A DNA stretch of 37,194 nt from Verrucomicrobiales bacterium (GCA_020845805.1 JADLFD010000067.1:1-37194), one strand, 5' to 3'; shown: positions 18,154 to 26,598, counted from the stretch's first letter. The notes: a model not told the origin generated them from the sequence alone. A program made the numbers and translations.

Positions 18154-18181
18154 TTGACAGAAAGATGCAGGTTTTTAGATT
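18154..18181 (+). promoter_or_regulatory. Sigma70-like promoter of the FecR gene
   Basis: A perfect TTGACA (18154-18159), a 16-base spacer and TAGATT (18176-18181). Transcription is expected near 18188, giving a leader of roughly 37 bases before the ATG at 18225. This is the best promoter seen in the window. Confidence 0.6.
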
Positions 18182-18212
18182 GGCCCGCGCTGGATCACGA
18201 ATCGCACACTCT

Positions 18213-18217
18213 AGGAG
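18213..18217 (+). promoter_or_regulatory. Shine-Dalgarno of the FecR gene
   Basis: AGGAG seven bases before the ATG at 18225. It decides the start against the upstream in-frame starts of the same open frame, since most other genes here have weak or no such site. Confidence 0.7.
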
Positions 18218-18224
18218 CACCGCT

Positions 18225-19025
18225 ATGAATTCTTTTCGCACGATGGGTGGGTCGCTCGCACGCCTGACACTGGGTGCGGCACTGCTTGCACTGGCTACCG
18301 CCGCTCAGGCCGCGGTGGAAAAAGGAACCGCTCGCGTGGTTTCCGTCCACGGCACGGCCGAGGTTTCCTTGGACGGCTCGACTTGGGCGCCCTTGAAGAA
18401 GGGTGAGAATCTCCGGGAAGGCGCCTTCGTGCGTACTTCCGGGTCGGCGGCCGCCGATCTCGACCTGGGCCGCAACGGCGCCGCGCTGCGCGTGATGCCC
18501 AACTCGACGGTCTCGTTCTCAGCGCTGAGCTTTGAAGAGACGGGTGTGGAGACGATCGTCAACACCCAGATCGACCTGCGTCAGGGCCGCGTGCTCGGGC
18601 ACGTGCAGAAGCTCTCCTCCGCCTCCAAGTACGAGGTCAAGGCGCCCAAGGCCTCGGCGACCGTCCGTGGCACTCGCTACGACATGAGCGCGGAAGGCAA
18701 GTTGGTGGTGGCCGAAGGCTCGGTGGTCGTCGTCGCGGTTCGCGAAGACGGCTCCGCGATCACCCGCGTGGTGAACGCCAGCGAGACCTTCTCCCCGGTT
18801 TCCGGCCTGGTCACCCCCGCGACCGAGAGCGACCTCGCCGACATCGGCGGCTCGGCCTCGTCCGTTTCCGGGATCGTCGCGCTGCCTCCCCTGCAGAGCC
18901 CCGTGCATGACTCGGCGACGTTGATCGATCGCGTGATTCTCCCCACGGATGTGTACATCTCCCGCAGCCAGCCGATTGATGCGGCTGCCGGCGCCGGCGG
19001 CGGCACCACGACCGGCGAGGAATAA
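18225..19025 (+). CDS. Secreted FecR-domain protein
   Basis: 266 residues. A clear signal peptide (about 1-29, ending AAQA|AVEKG) is followed by the FecR domain: GTARVVSVHGTAEVS, a LREGAFVRTSGSAAADLDL strand, VSFSALSF, and KYEVKAPKASATVRGTRYDM, the last being the hallmark strand of the domain. The C-terminal tail is Gly-Ala rich. Unlike regulatory FecR proteins it has no cytoplasmic N-terminal tail and no sigma factor or TonB receptor nearby, so it is probably a periplasmic or surface structural protein. It has its own promoter, a strong ribosome-binding site and is followed by a strong terminator, suggesting a single-gene, highly expressed unit. Confidence 0.9.
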   Translation: MNSFRTMGGSLARLTLGAALLALATAAQAAVEKGTARVVSVHGTAEVSLDGSTWAPLKKGENLREGAFVRTSGSAAADLDLGRNGAALRVMPNSTVSFSALSFEETGVETIVNTQIDLRQGRVLGHVQKLSSASKYEVKAPKASATVRGTRYDMSAEGKLVVAEGSVVVVAVREDGSAITRVVNASETFSPVSGLVTPATESDLADIGGSASSVSGIVALPPLQSPVHDSATLIDRVILPTDVYISRSQPIDAAAGAGGGTTTGEE

Positions 19026-19162
19026 TTCCCATCCCCGCGACCGGTTTCCATCGACTCGCGGGGAACGACAGCTCAGGCCCACCGTCCCAGCTGACGCAGA
19101 TCGGTTGGTCCATCGCTCCCAGAGAGCGTCCCTGTTGAAGGTGGCCTGTTCAGGTCTTTGAG

Positions 19163-19197
19163 AAATCCCGGGGCTTCGGCCCCGGGATTTTGTTTTG
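19163..19197 (+). terminator. Rho-independent terminator after the FecR gene
   Basis: A perfect 12-base-pair stem, AAATCCCGGGGC (19163-19174) with GCCCCGGGATTT (19179-19190), closed by a TTCG tetraloop and followed by TGTTTTG. It lies 137 bases after the FecR stop and before coaD. Because the stem ends in A and T runs, it may work in both directions. Confidence 0.9.
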
Positions 19198-19270
19198 GCA
19201 GTGCTCCAGTCCGATGACACTTTGCGCGCCGGCCGGACACTGCGTCGTGCCAACGCCACACCTCAACCCG

Positions 19271-19759
19271 ATGCGAATCGCCATCTGCCCAGGGACCTTC
19301 GACCCGATCACCAACGGGCATCTGGATGTCATCCAGCGGGCGGCGCGTCTGTTTGACCGGGTGATTGTCGCCGTGGCGGCGAGCGAGCCCAAGGCGCCGC
19401 TGTTCACCCTCGACGAGCGCCTTTCCCAGGTCCAGCAGGCCGTGCGCGCGTTTCCGAACGTGGGGGCGGAGGTCTTCTCCGGACTGCTGGTCGAATACGT
19501 GCGACAACGCGCGGCGCATGTGATCGTTCGCGGTTTGCGCGCGGTCTCCGACTTTGAGTTCGAGTTCCAGTTGGCGTTGATGAACCGCAAACTCAATGAG
19601 CAGGTCGAAACACTGTTCATGATGCCGCGTGAGACCTACACCTTTCTGAGCTCGCGGTTGGTCAAGGAAATCGCGATGCTGGGCGGTGACGTGGCCGAGT
19701 TCGTTCCCCCGCATGTGGTGGAGGCGCTACGGTCCAAGATGACGAACACAACCCTCTAG
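19271..19759 (+). CDS. coaD: Phosphopantetheine adenylyltransferase
   Basis: 162 residues, start at the ATG at 19271 before RIAICPGTFDPITNGHLDV. The TNGHLD motif is the nucleotidyltransferase HxGH-like site, and LSSRLVKEIA near the C-terminus corresponds to the ISSxxVR motif. The enzyme makes dephospho-CoA from 4'-phosphopantetheine and ATP, the fourth step of CoA synthesis, in the cytoplasm. Length is standard. It is followed five bases later by the YceD gene and leads the operon with rpmF, plsX and fabH, which use CoA-derived acyl carriers. Confidence 0.97.
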   Translation: MRIAICPGTFDPITNGHLDVIQRAARLFDRVIVAVAASEPKAPLFTLDERLSQVQQAVRAFPNVGAEVFSGLLVEYVRQRAAHVIVRGLRAVSDFEFEFQLALMNRKLNEQVETLFMMPRETYTFLSSRLVKEIAMLGGDVAEFVPPHVVEALRSKMTNTTL

Positions 19760-19764
19760 GCACC

Positions 19765-20259
19765 ATGGCTCTCTACGTTCCTCTGGCCGCCCTGGACAAA
19801 GGGGTGGTGCGTCTCTCGGGCGAAATCAGTCCGGGGGAGCTGGGCATTGAACTGGCCAACGACCCGTGCCTGCGCATCGAGCGCACATTCGCCTATGACG
19901 TCAGCGTCGAGAAGACGGGCAACGAACTGTTTCTGGAGGGCGTGATCGAGACCACCGTGGATTGCCGGTGTGTCCGTTGCCTGGAGCCGTTCGAACTGGC
20001 ACTCCGACTGGATCCTTGGACCTGCGTGCTGCCCCTTGAAGGGGAGGAGGCGCCTCCGATTTCCCACGAGTCGGTGGACTTGACGCCCCGGATTCGCGAA
20101 GATAGTTTGCTCGCGCTTCCGCAGCACCCGCTGTGCAGGCCTGACTGTCAGGGGGTCTCCCTGCAGAAATCGGATTCGAAGACGCCGCAGGACCTGTCGG
20201 ATGAAAAGTCGCGGTCCGTCTCGGCGTGGAGCGTTCTCGATCAGCTCAATCTCGAATAG
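19765..20259 (+). CDS. yceD: YceD/DUF177 family protein
   Basis: 164 residues. The central CRCVRCLEPFEL segment and the beta-rich flanks match DUF177, whose genes usually precede rpmF; in plants and bacteria the family is linked to 23S rRNA accumulation. Typical members end the core with a second pair of cysteines in a CxxCxGLCPxCG-like string. Here the string is HPLCRPDCQG followed by VSLQKSD, so the second CxxC pair is missing. The acidic tail (SDSKTPQDLSDEKS) replaces it. The gene is 12 bases before rpmF. Confidence 0.88.
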   Translation: MALYVPLAALDKGVVRLSGEISPGELGIELANDPCLRIERTFAYDVSVEKTGNELFLEGVIETTVDCRCVRCLEPFELALRLDPWTCVLPLEGEEAPPISHESVDLTPRIREDSLLALPQHPLCRPDCQGVSLQKSDSKTPQDLSDEKSRSVSAWSVLDQLNLE

Positions 20260-20271
20260 ACATTTGATTTT

Positions 20272-20460
20272 ATGGGTGTTCCCAAGCGCAAACCTTCCCG
20301 GAGCCGTCAGCGCATGCGGCGGGCGTACAACAGTGTTCTGAAGCTCCCGCAGCTGAGCACCTGCCCGCAATGCAGTGCGCCCTATGTGTCTCATCGCGTC
20401 TGCCCTGCCTGCGGTTACTACAAAGGTCGTCAGGTGGTGACCGTCCAGGCGTACGCTTGA
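20272..20460 (+). CDS. rpmF: 50S ribosomal protein L32
   Basis: 62 residues. The N-terminus MGVPKRKPSRSRQRMRRAYN and the two CxxC pairs in CPQCSAPYVSHRVCPACGYY identify the zinc-binding L32. It is a late-assembling large-subunit protein. The zinc-binding cysteines are all present, so this is the C+ form. Placed between yceD and plsX as in most bacteria. Confidence 0.97.
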   Translation: MGVPKRKPSRSRQRMRRAYNSVLKLPQLSTCPQCSAPYVSHRVCPACGYYKGRQVVTVQAYA

Positions 20461-20516
20461 TTCTTCTTCGCGGGTAGGCGCGGACGTCTTTCCAGTCGAT
20501 CCGCGCTTTCCGTTTT

Positions 20517-21548
20517 ATGCGCTTGGCTGTGGACGTCATGGGCGGTGACCACGGTCCCGGCGTGGTCGTCCGCGGCGCGCTGAAAGCCTTCGGATCCGTC
20601 AAGGGCCTCGACGAACTCATCCTCGTCGGAGCTCAACGCGATCTTGAGGGGCTTCCGGCTGTCGATCTCTCGCGCCCGGGCGTCCGGGTGCGCAACGCCT
20701 CCGAGGTCGTGACCATGGAGGACGGACCCATGGACGTCCTTCGGCGTAAAAAGGACTCCTCGATGGCGAGGGCGGTCGAACTGGTCGCGGCGGGGGAGGC
20801 GGACGCCGTGCTCTCTTGCGGCAACACGGGGTGTTTGCTCGCTGCCTCGACGATCAAGCTGCGCCGTCTGCCGGGCATTGATCGCGCCGGCATCGCGACC
20901 GTCATTCCTACGCCCGAGAACGAATTCGTGTTGTTGGACGCGGGGGCCAACACCGAATGCACCCCGCTGCACCTGGCACACTACGCGATCATGGGATCGG
21001 TTTATTCGTCGGAGGTGCTTGGGTATGCCAAGCCCCGGGTCGGGCTGCTCTGCAATGGCACCGAGGATTCCAAAGGCATCCCCCTGACCCAAGCCGCCTT
21101 CCAACTCTGCCAGCGGCTGGACCTCAATTTCATCGGCAACGTGGAAGGTCACGATCTGTTTGCTGGCAAGGTGGACGTGGTGGTCTGCGACGGGTTTGTC
21201 GGGAACATCACCCTCAAGACCTCCGAGAGTCTCGCCACGGGAATGTTTCGGTTTCTCAAGCGGGAGCTCACCCGGAATCCCTTGCGTAAGTTGGGCGCCT
21301 TCCTCGCTCGCGGGGCCTTCAAGGCCGTACGCAAGCGCATGGACCCGGACATGTACGGCAGCGCCCCGCTCCTGGGTCTGAATGGCGTGGTGTTCAAGTC
21401 GCACGCCGGCGCCAGCGAACGCGCCATCACGAACGGGATCAAAGTGATGACCGATACCTTCGAGCATCGCGTGAACGAACGGATCTCCCAAAAGGTTGCC
21501 GCCGCCGCTTCCGTCCTCGGGGAAGGCGCGCCGGCTGTGCCCGCATGA
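20517..21548 (+). CDS. plsX: Phosphate acyltransferase PlsX
   Basis: 343 residues. The start RLAVDVMGGDHGPGVVVRGAL is diagnostic, followed by SCGNTGCLLAASTIKLRRLPGI and ALLDAGAN-type strand LLDAGANTECTP, and VCDGFVGNITLKTSES near the C-terminus. PlsX makes acyl-phosphate from acyl-ACP at the cytoplasmic membrane, feeding PlsY in phospholipid synthesis. Its last four bases overlap fabH (ATGA), so the two genes are translationally coupled. Confidence 0.97.
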   Translation: MRLAVDVMGGDHGPGVVVRGALKAFGSVKGLDELILVGAQRDLEGLPAVDLSRPGVRVRNASEVVTMEDGPMDVLRRKKDSSMARAVELVAAGEADAVLSCGNTGCLLAASTIKLRRLPGIDRAGIATVIPTPENEFVLLDAGANTECTPLHLAHYAIMGSVYSSEVLGYAKPRVGLLCNGTEDSKGIPLTQAAFQLCQRLDLNFIGNVEGHDLFAGKVDVVVCDGFVGNITLKTSESLATGMFRFLKRELTRNPLRKLGAFLARGAFKAVRKRMDPDMYGSAPLLGLNGVVFKSHAGASERAITNGIKVMTDTFEHRVNERISQKVAAAASVLGEGAPAVPA

Positions 21549-22582
21549 GCGAGCTTCCTCCAGCCGCATTCCAGAACCCGCGTGCGCGCCATGGGTTCCG
21601 CGCCCGGACCTGCTCCATCGTGGGGGTCGGCGCCTACGTGCCCGAACGCGTCCTTTCCAATGCGGACTTGGAACGGATGGTGGAAACCACCGACGAGTGG
21701 ATCACCAGCCGCACCGGCATCAAGGAACGACGCATCGCCGCCCCGGACGAGGCGACCTCCGATCTGGCCGCCAAGGCCGCCCTGCGCGCGTTGGAGTCGG
21801 CCGGACTGAAGCCCGACGACATTGACCTCATCATTGTCGCGACCATCACGCCCGACATGCTGTTCCCTTCGGTGGCGTGTCTGGTTCAGGCCAAGATCGG
21901 GGCCAAACGGGCCGCCGCCTTCGATGTCGGCGCCGCCTGCTCAGGATTCATTTATGCACTGGAAGTGGGGCAGCAGTTCATCATGTCCCACACCCACGAC
22001 ACGGTCCTCGTGATCGGTGCGGAAAAGCTGTCGTCGATCATTGATTGGAGTGATCGCAACACCTGCGTGCTCTTTGGGGATGGCGCGGGCGCGGTGGTGC
22101 TGCAAAACCGTCCTCGTGCGCACGGTTTGCTGACCGCGTGCCTGGGCGCGGACGGGTCCAAGGCGTCCCTGCTGTGCATGCCCGGCGGTGGATCCAAGAT
22201 CCCGGCCACGCCGGACTCGGTGGCCTCCCGCCTGCACTTCCTGCGCATGGACGGCCGGGAGACTTTCAAGAACGCGGTGATCGCCATGGGGCAGGCGGCC
22301 CACGAGGCGCTGGGCCGGTGTGGCCTCACCGTGGGGCAGATGGCCCTGATCATTCCACACCAGGCCAATCGACGGATTATCGAGGCGGTGGGAGAACGGC
22401 TGGAGGCCCCGCCCGAAAAAGTGTTCATGAACGTCGATCGGTTCGGCAATACCTCCGCCGCCTCGGTGGCGATAGCGCTCGACGAGGCGGTCCGGGGCGG
22501 ACGGATTCAGCGCGGGGACCTGCTCCTGCTGCTCGTTTTCGGGGCCGGTCTCACCTGGGGTGCCGCCGTGATCGAGTGGTGA
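21545..22582 (+). CDS. fabH: Beta-ketoacyl-ACP synthase III
   Basis: 345 residues from the ATG overlapping the plsX stop. The first 20 or so residues are an extension relative to the family. ETTDEWITSRTGIKERRI is the typical N-terminal signature, Cys132 in AACSGF is the acyl-enzyme nucleophile, and IPHQANRRI with RFGNTSAAS supplies the His and Asn of the catalytic triad. FabH condenses an acyl-CoA primer with malonyl-ACP to start fatty acid synthesis. Substrate specificity (acetyl or branched) is not readable from sequence alone. Confidence 0.97.
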   Translation: MSELPPAAFQNPRARHGFRARTCSIVGVGAYVPERVLSNADLERMVETTDEWITSRTGIKERRIAAPDEATSDLAAKAALRALESAGLKPDDIDLIIVATITPDMLFPSVACLVQAKIGAKRAAAFDVGAACSGFIYALEVGQQFIMSHTHDTVLVIGAEKLSSIIDWSDRNTCVLFGDGAGAVVLQNRPRAHGLLTACLGADGSKASLLCMPGGGSKIPATPDSVASRLHFLRMDGRETFKNAVIAMGQAAHEALGRCGLTVGQMALIIPHQANRRIIEAVGERLEAPPEKVFMNVDRFGNTSAASVAIALDEAVRGGRIQRGDLLLLLVFGAGLTWGAAVIEW

Positions 22583-22693
22583 TCGCGCCCGGGGCATTGG
22601 GGCAAAGTTGCGGTTTCCGAGGGGGTTGTGCCTTTCCGTGTCAGCTCGGGATCCGGCGGGCGTGGATTTCTCCGTCCCGGAGGCCCCGGTACG

Positions 22694-22721
22694 TTGACGC
22701 AGGGGGTTCGTGTGGTAGCGT
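22694..22721 (+). promoter_or_regulatory. Possible promoter of the PilZ-like gene
   Basis: TTGACG (22694-22699), a 16-base spacer and TAGCGT (22716-22721). Transcription would begin near 22728, only about six bases before the ATG at 22734, leaving no room for a Shine-Dalgarno. Confidence 0.42.
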
Positions 22722-22733
22722 GGCCGCGGAATT

Positions 22734-23063
22734 ATGAGCGCAGGCCGAGCCGATCGAATCTCCCCCACCCCGTCCCTCCGCGCCGAACCCTCTGATGATT
22801 CCGCCCTGAGCCTGCCCGCCAGCGCGGTCACCATTCGAAAGAACGGCATCGAGTTCGTCTCGAAGCAGCCGCTCGCGCAGTGGACGGAAGTCACCCTCTC
22901 CATCGAGTCCTCCGTGGAACGCAAGCGCGTCAACTGCCGTGGTGTGGTGGTGGCGTGCGACGGGAACCGTCACAAGGGCTACCAGGTCTCGCTGCTTTTC
23001 CTGGGGCTCACACCGCAGATCCAGGAGCGGCTCGAATCACTCGCCCTCTCGCATCTGCGCTAG
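22734..23063 (+). CDS. PilZ-like domain protein, degenerate
   Basis: 109 residues. The C-terminal two thirds looks like a PilZ beta-barrel: EVTLSIES, NCRGVVVACDGNRHKGYQVSLLFLGL and a closing helix IQERLESLALSHL. The canonical c-di-GMP-binding motifs (RxxxR and DxSxxG) are not seen: the position of the second reads TIRKNG. It could therefore bind a protein partner instead. It lies 79 bases before the PilT gene on the same strand, consistent with a role in pilus function. Identity with the PilZ fold is probable, not certain. Confidence 0.55.
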   Translation: MSAGRADRISPTPSLRAEPSDDSALSLPASAVTIRKNGIEFVSKQPLAQWTEVTLSIESSVERKRVNCRGVVVACDGNRHKGYQVSLLFLGLTPQIQERLESLALSHLR

Positions 23064-23142
23064 AGGCCGGCTCGCATCCCCTATTCCCCTGCGCGTCGTG
23101 CCACCGGCCGCCGCGTCGTCACGCCTTCCCCCGATCTGTCCC

Positions 23143-24231
23143 ATGGAACTCTTTCACAAGATCCTCAAGACCGCCGTCGAAGGCGGTGCCTCCGACGTCC
23201 ATCTCAAGAGCGCGTCGCCGGTGGTGTTCCGCATCAACCGCCAGCTTGTCCCCATCGAGTGCCCTGAACCCACGGAGGAATGGGTGGCCAGCATTGTCGA
23301 ACAGATCGTGCCGCGGCATGGCAAGGAGCAGATGGCCGAGACGCGCGAGGTCGACTTCTCCTATTTTGTTCCCGGCATCGGCCGGTTTCGAACCAACGTC
23401 TTCCAGCAGCGCGGCATGCTCTGTCTCGCCATGCGATATGTGAAGGCGAACATCCCGGAGTTCGAAGCCTTGGGCCTGCTCCCGATCGTGCGGAAGATCG
23501 CCAGCGCACCGCGCGGCATCGTCCTGGTCGCCGGCGCCACCGGCAGCGGCAAGTCGACCACCCTGGCCGCCATGATGCAGCACATCAATCGCACGTCGCG
23601 GAAACACGTCATCACCCTCGAGGATCCCATCGAGTACGTGTTCGACGACGACCAGTCGGTCATCGAGCAGCGCGAGATCGGGTTGGACACGCCGTCCTAT
23701 CCCATGGGTCTCAAGTACGTGCTGCGCCAGGACCCCGATATCATCATGATCGGGGAGATGCGCGACGCCATCAGCTTCCAGGCGGCGATCGGCGCGGCCG
23801 ATACGGGACACCTGGTCCTTTCCACGCTGCATACCACCACCGCCGCGCAGTCCGTCACCCGCATTCTTGATTTCTTCAAGGCCGACGAGCGCGAGCAGGT
23901 GCGCCGTCAGTTGGTGGGCACGCTCCAGGCGGTGATCTGCCAGCGCATGGTCCAAACCGTCGATGCCGGGGTGACGGTCGCGCTCGAAATCCTCATCAGC
24001 AACAGCACGGTCCGGAAGCTCATCGAGGAAAACCGGCTGGACAAGCTTCCGGCCGCCATCGAGGTCGGTACCGACGACGGCATGCAGACGTTCAATCAGG
24101 CGCTCTTCGATTTGGTGAAGGCGCGCCGGGTCACCGAGAAGGAAGCGCTGGCGAAGGCCTCGAACGCCCAGGCGCTCGAGATGAACTTCAAAGGCATCTT
24201 CCTCGACGAGGGCCGGCGCATCCTCGGCTAA
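23143..24231 (+). CDS. pilT: PilT-family twitching motility ATPase
   Basis: 362 residues from the ATG at 23143; the open frame starting earlier overlaps the PilZ-like gene. The N-terminal segment GGASDVHLKSASPVVFRIN is the PilT/PilU N-domain, followed by Walker A GATGSGKST (131-139), Asp box LEDPIEYVF, Walker B DIIMIGEMRD (199-208) and His box STLHTTTAAQSV. This is a hexameric retraction ATPase acting at the base of type IV pili. The usual C-terminal AIRNLIRE motif is replaced by TVRKLIEE, so it may be a PilT paralogue such as PilU or a Verrucomicrobia-specific form. No other pilus machinery genes are nearby. Confidence 0.88.
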   Translation: MELFHKILKTAVEGGASDVHLKSASPVVFRINRQLVPIECPEPTEEWVASIVEQIVPRHGKEQMAETREVDFSYFVPGIGRFRTNVFQQRGMLCLAMRYVKANIPEFEALGLLPIVRKIASAPRGIVLVAGATGSGKSTTLAAMMQHINRTSRKHVITLEDPIEYVFDDDQSVIEQREIGLDTPSYPMGLKYVLRQDPDIIMIGEMRDAISFQAAIGAADTGHLVLSTLHTTTAAQSVTRILDFFKADEREQVRRQLVGTLQAVICQRMVQTVDAGVTVALEILISNSTVRKLIEENRLDKLPAAIEVGTDDGMQTFNQALFDLVKARRVTEKEALAKASNAQALEMNFKGIFLDEGRRILG

Positions 24232-24232
24232 G

Positions 24233-25459
24233 ATGGCTGCCAGCGCATCGGCCAACCCTGAATCCCCGGGAGCGCCGCGACTTCCGGCACACTGGGCTTT
24301 CGGCCCGGCCGACTGCCAGCTGCGCACGCGCATCGTCTTTGGCTGTGGCACCGTGCGTCGCCTGGGCGAACTGGCCGCCGAGTGGGCCCGCTCGCGCGTC
24401 CTGCTGGTCACCGACCCCGGCATCGTTCAGGCCGGCCACGCGGCGCGCGTCTCCGCCATCCTCGAAGAAGGCGGGCGAAAGGTCACGGTCTTCGACCAAG
24501 TCAGGGAGAATCCGGACACGGAATGTGTGGAGGCCTGCCTGGCCGTGGCCCGCGCGATCGATCCGGAACTGATCGTGGGCCTCGGTGGCGGAAGTTCGAT
24601 GGACACCGCCAAGGGGTGCAATTTTCTCCACACCAACGGCGGGCGGATGCGCGACTACTGGGGCGTGGGCAAGGCCACCCGGCCCATGCTGCCCTTCATC
24701 GCGATTCCCACCACGGCTGGGACCGGGAGCGAATGCCAGTCGGCCGCGCTCATCGCGGATGCGCAAAGCCACGCGAAGATGGCCTGCCTCGATCCCAAGG
24801 CGGCCGCGCGCATCGCCCTGCTGGATCCCGAACTCACGGTGACCCAGCCGCCCCGGGTGACCGCGTGCACCGGAATTGATGCCGTGGCCCACGCCGTCGA
24901 GACCGCCGTGACGGCCAAGCGCACCCCCCTGTCCTCGATGTTCTCGCGCGAAGCCTTCCGACTTCTCGCTCCCACGCTTCCCGTGGTGCTGAAGTCGCCG
25001 ACGGACCTCGACGCTCGCGGGCGAATGCTTCTGGGGGCGGCGCTCGCCGGGACCGCCATCGAGCTCAGCATGCTTGGCGCTGCTCACGCCGCGGCCAACC
25101 CGCTCACTGCCCATTTCAACGTGGTCCATGGTCTGGCGGTCGGTCTCATGCTCCCCCACGTGGTGCGTTTCAACGCGCGCGACGCGCGGGTGGCGGACGC
25201 CTACGCTGAGTTGATGCGTGGCACGGGCTGGGCGGAAGCGGCCAACGATGCCGGAGAGTTGTCCGAGTTGCTCGCCGCGCGGTTGAGCCAGCTCGTGCTC
25301 GGCTGCGGTCTCACTCCGAACCTCGAAGCCGCTGGAGTGCGCGCTGAAGCTCTCCCCACCCTGGCGGCCGAAGCCGCTGGGCAGTGGACGGCGGGCTTCA
25401 ACCCGCGTCCGATTGCGGCACCGGAGTTTGAGCAGCTCTATCGCCAGGCGATGGTCTGA
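24233..25459 (+). CDS. Iron-containing alcohol dehydrogenase
   Basis: 408 residues, starting one base after the pilT stop. NAD-binding GGGSSMDTAK at 118-127 and AIPTTAGTGSE identify the group III family. The metal ligands are visible: Asp216 and His220 in GIDAVAHAVE, His285 in GAAHAAAN and His299 in NVVHGLA. The family uses iron or zinc to oxidise alcohols or reduce aldehydes. A first stretch of about 20 residues extends beyond the family start. Close spacing to pilT suggests co-transcription without an obvious functional link. The substrate is not known. Confidence 0.92.
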   Translation: MAASASANPESPGAPRLPAHWAFGPADCQLRTRIVFGCGTVRRLGELAAEWARSRVLLVTDPGIVQAGHAARVSAILEEGGRKVTVFDQVRENPDTECVEACLAVARAIDPELIVGLGGGSSMDTAKGCNFLHTNGGRMRDYWGVGKATRPMLPFIAIPTTAGTGSECQSAALIADAQSHAKMACLDPKAAARIALLDPELTVTQPPRVTACTGIDAVAHAVETAVTAKRTPLSSMFSREAFRLLAPTLPVVLKSPTDLDARGRMLLGAALAGTAIELSMLGAAHAAANPLTAHFNVVHGLAVGLMLPHVVRFNARDARVADAYAELMRGTGWAEAANDAGELSELLAARLSQLVLGCGLTPNLEAAGVRAEALPTLAAEAAGQWTAGFNPRPIAAPEFEQLYRQAMV

Positions 25460-25537
25460 ACGGAGAGCCGCCGGAAGGTGAGTGGGTGAGCAATCGCCCC
25501 GGCACTCGGCCCCCCTGGAAAGCGTCAGCGCCGTGGA

Positions 25538-26509
25538 TTATCGCCAGGGCAACCGATGCGCACGCACCGCGCACGAATCCGCCGGGGTCCGTCCCAGATC
25601 GAGTTGGAGATACCCTCCGTCCTTGAGTAGCTGGATTCCCGCCGGGGAGGGACAGAGCACCACTCGAAACGGCTTCCACCTTCGCGCCTTGCTGAGAGCA
25701 CCGCTGAGCCTTTTGACGGTCTGACCCAGGAACCCGAGGGTGGGCATGCCAGCCAGGAACCGACTGGTGCGCAGAATCAGGCGGGTGTGCAAATGGCCGA
25801 TGATCGTGCACTCCAACTGAGGTAGCCGGGCCTGCACTTCCTCGATCTCCGCCAGATACCCCAGCGCCGTCGGGTCATGGCAGAACAAGATGAACTTCCG
25901 GTCCCGCGGGAGATCGCGGAACAGGACACGGAGCTGATCCACGTAGGATGTCCGCAGTGCCGACCAGGCATCGCGCTCCGAGTCGATGAGTTCACGCTGG
26001 AACGACGGCAACGCGATCACGCTCGAGGTCACGCCCACCAGGACGTGGCTCGCCGTGTCATGTCTCCAGAGGGGCTGAAAGCCGAGGTCATGAACGCAAC
26101 GCTCCCAGCTGGCCCAGCGCGGACCCCCCACCCCGCCGAAGAGACTCATCTTGCCCAATTCATGGTCGCCCAGCGTGGCCAGTAGGCGTGTGCCGAAAGC
26201 AGCCCGGAGTTTTCCCAGGCACTCGCGCGCGCTCGCGAATGCCGCATCGTCGGCCAGGCCGATGAACGCGCTGTCGCAGGAGTAATCCCCGTTCGCAATC
26301 ACCAGGTCGGGAGCAGTGTTCCCGGCAGCACTCAGAAAGGCATCGAGCTGGTGGTTGTGCGCTGTCGGATCGGCCAGCCAGAACCAGCGACGGTATAATC
26401 CGGCAAACTCACGCAGCAGCGGATTGCGAATGACGCGCCGTTCCCAGCCGAAGCGGGCACGCTCGGCATCGCCGGCAAGGTGGATGTCACTGACGACGAG
26501 AAGTCGCAT
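25538..26509 (-). CDS. Calcineurin-like metallophosphoesterase
   Basis: 323 residues from the ATG at 26509; the open frame reaches 26599, but the extra 30 residues look non-coding. All five metallophosphoesterase motifs are present: SDIHLAG (Asp8, His10), ANGDYSCD, LATLGDHELG, FCHDPTALG and GHLHTR. It is a binuclear-metal phosphoesterase, probably cytoplasmic as there is no signal peptide. An 80-residue C-terminal extension beyond GHLHTR contains FLAGMPTLGFLGQTVKRL. Substrate unknown; no neighbour suggests it. It is convergent with the alcohol dehydrogenase gene and divergent from the unusual cluster downstream. Confidence 0.88.
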   Translation of the reverse strand: MRLLVVSDIHLAGDAERARFGWERRVIRNPLLREFAGLYRRWFWLADPTAHNHQLDAFLSAAGNTAPDLVIANGDYSCDSAFIGLADDAAFASARECLGKLRAAFGTRLLATLGDHELGKMSLFGGVGGPRWASWERCVHDLGFQPLWRHDTASHVLVGVTSSVIALPSFQRELIDSERDAWSALRTSYVDQLRVLFRDLPRDRKFILFCHDPTALGYLAEIEEVQARLPQLECTIIGHLHTRLILRTSRFLAGMPTLGFLGQTVKRLSGALSKARRWKPFRVVLCPSPAGIQLLKDGGYLQLDLGRTPADSCAVRAHRLPWR

Positions 26510-26598
26510 GGAACCCTGGCGTAAGCGCCGTCTGCCGCCGTGATGCTGTGAATCCTCTGGCGCGCCGCGGCGCGGCGCAGGACGCGCGCCCGTACCCA

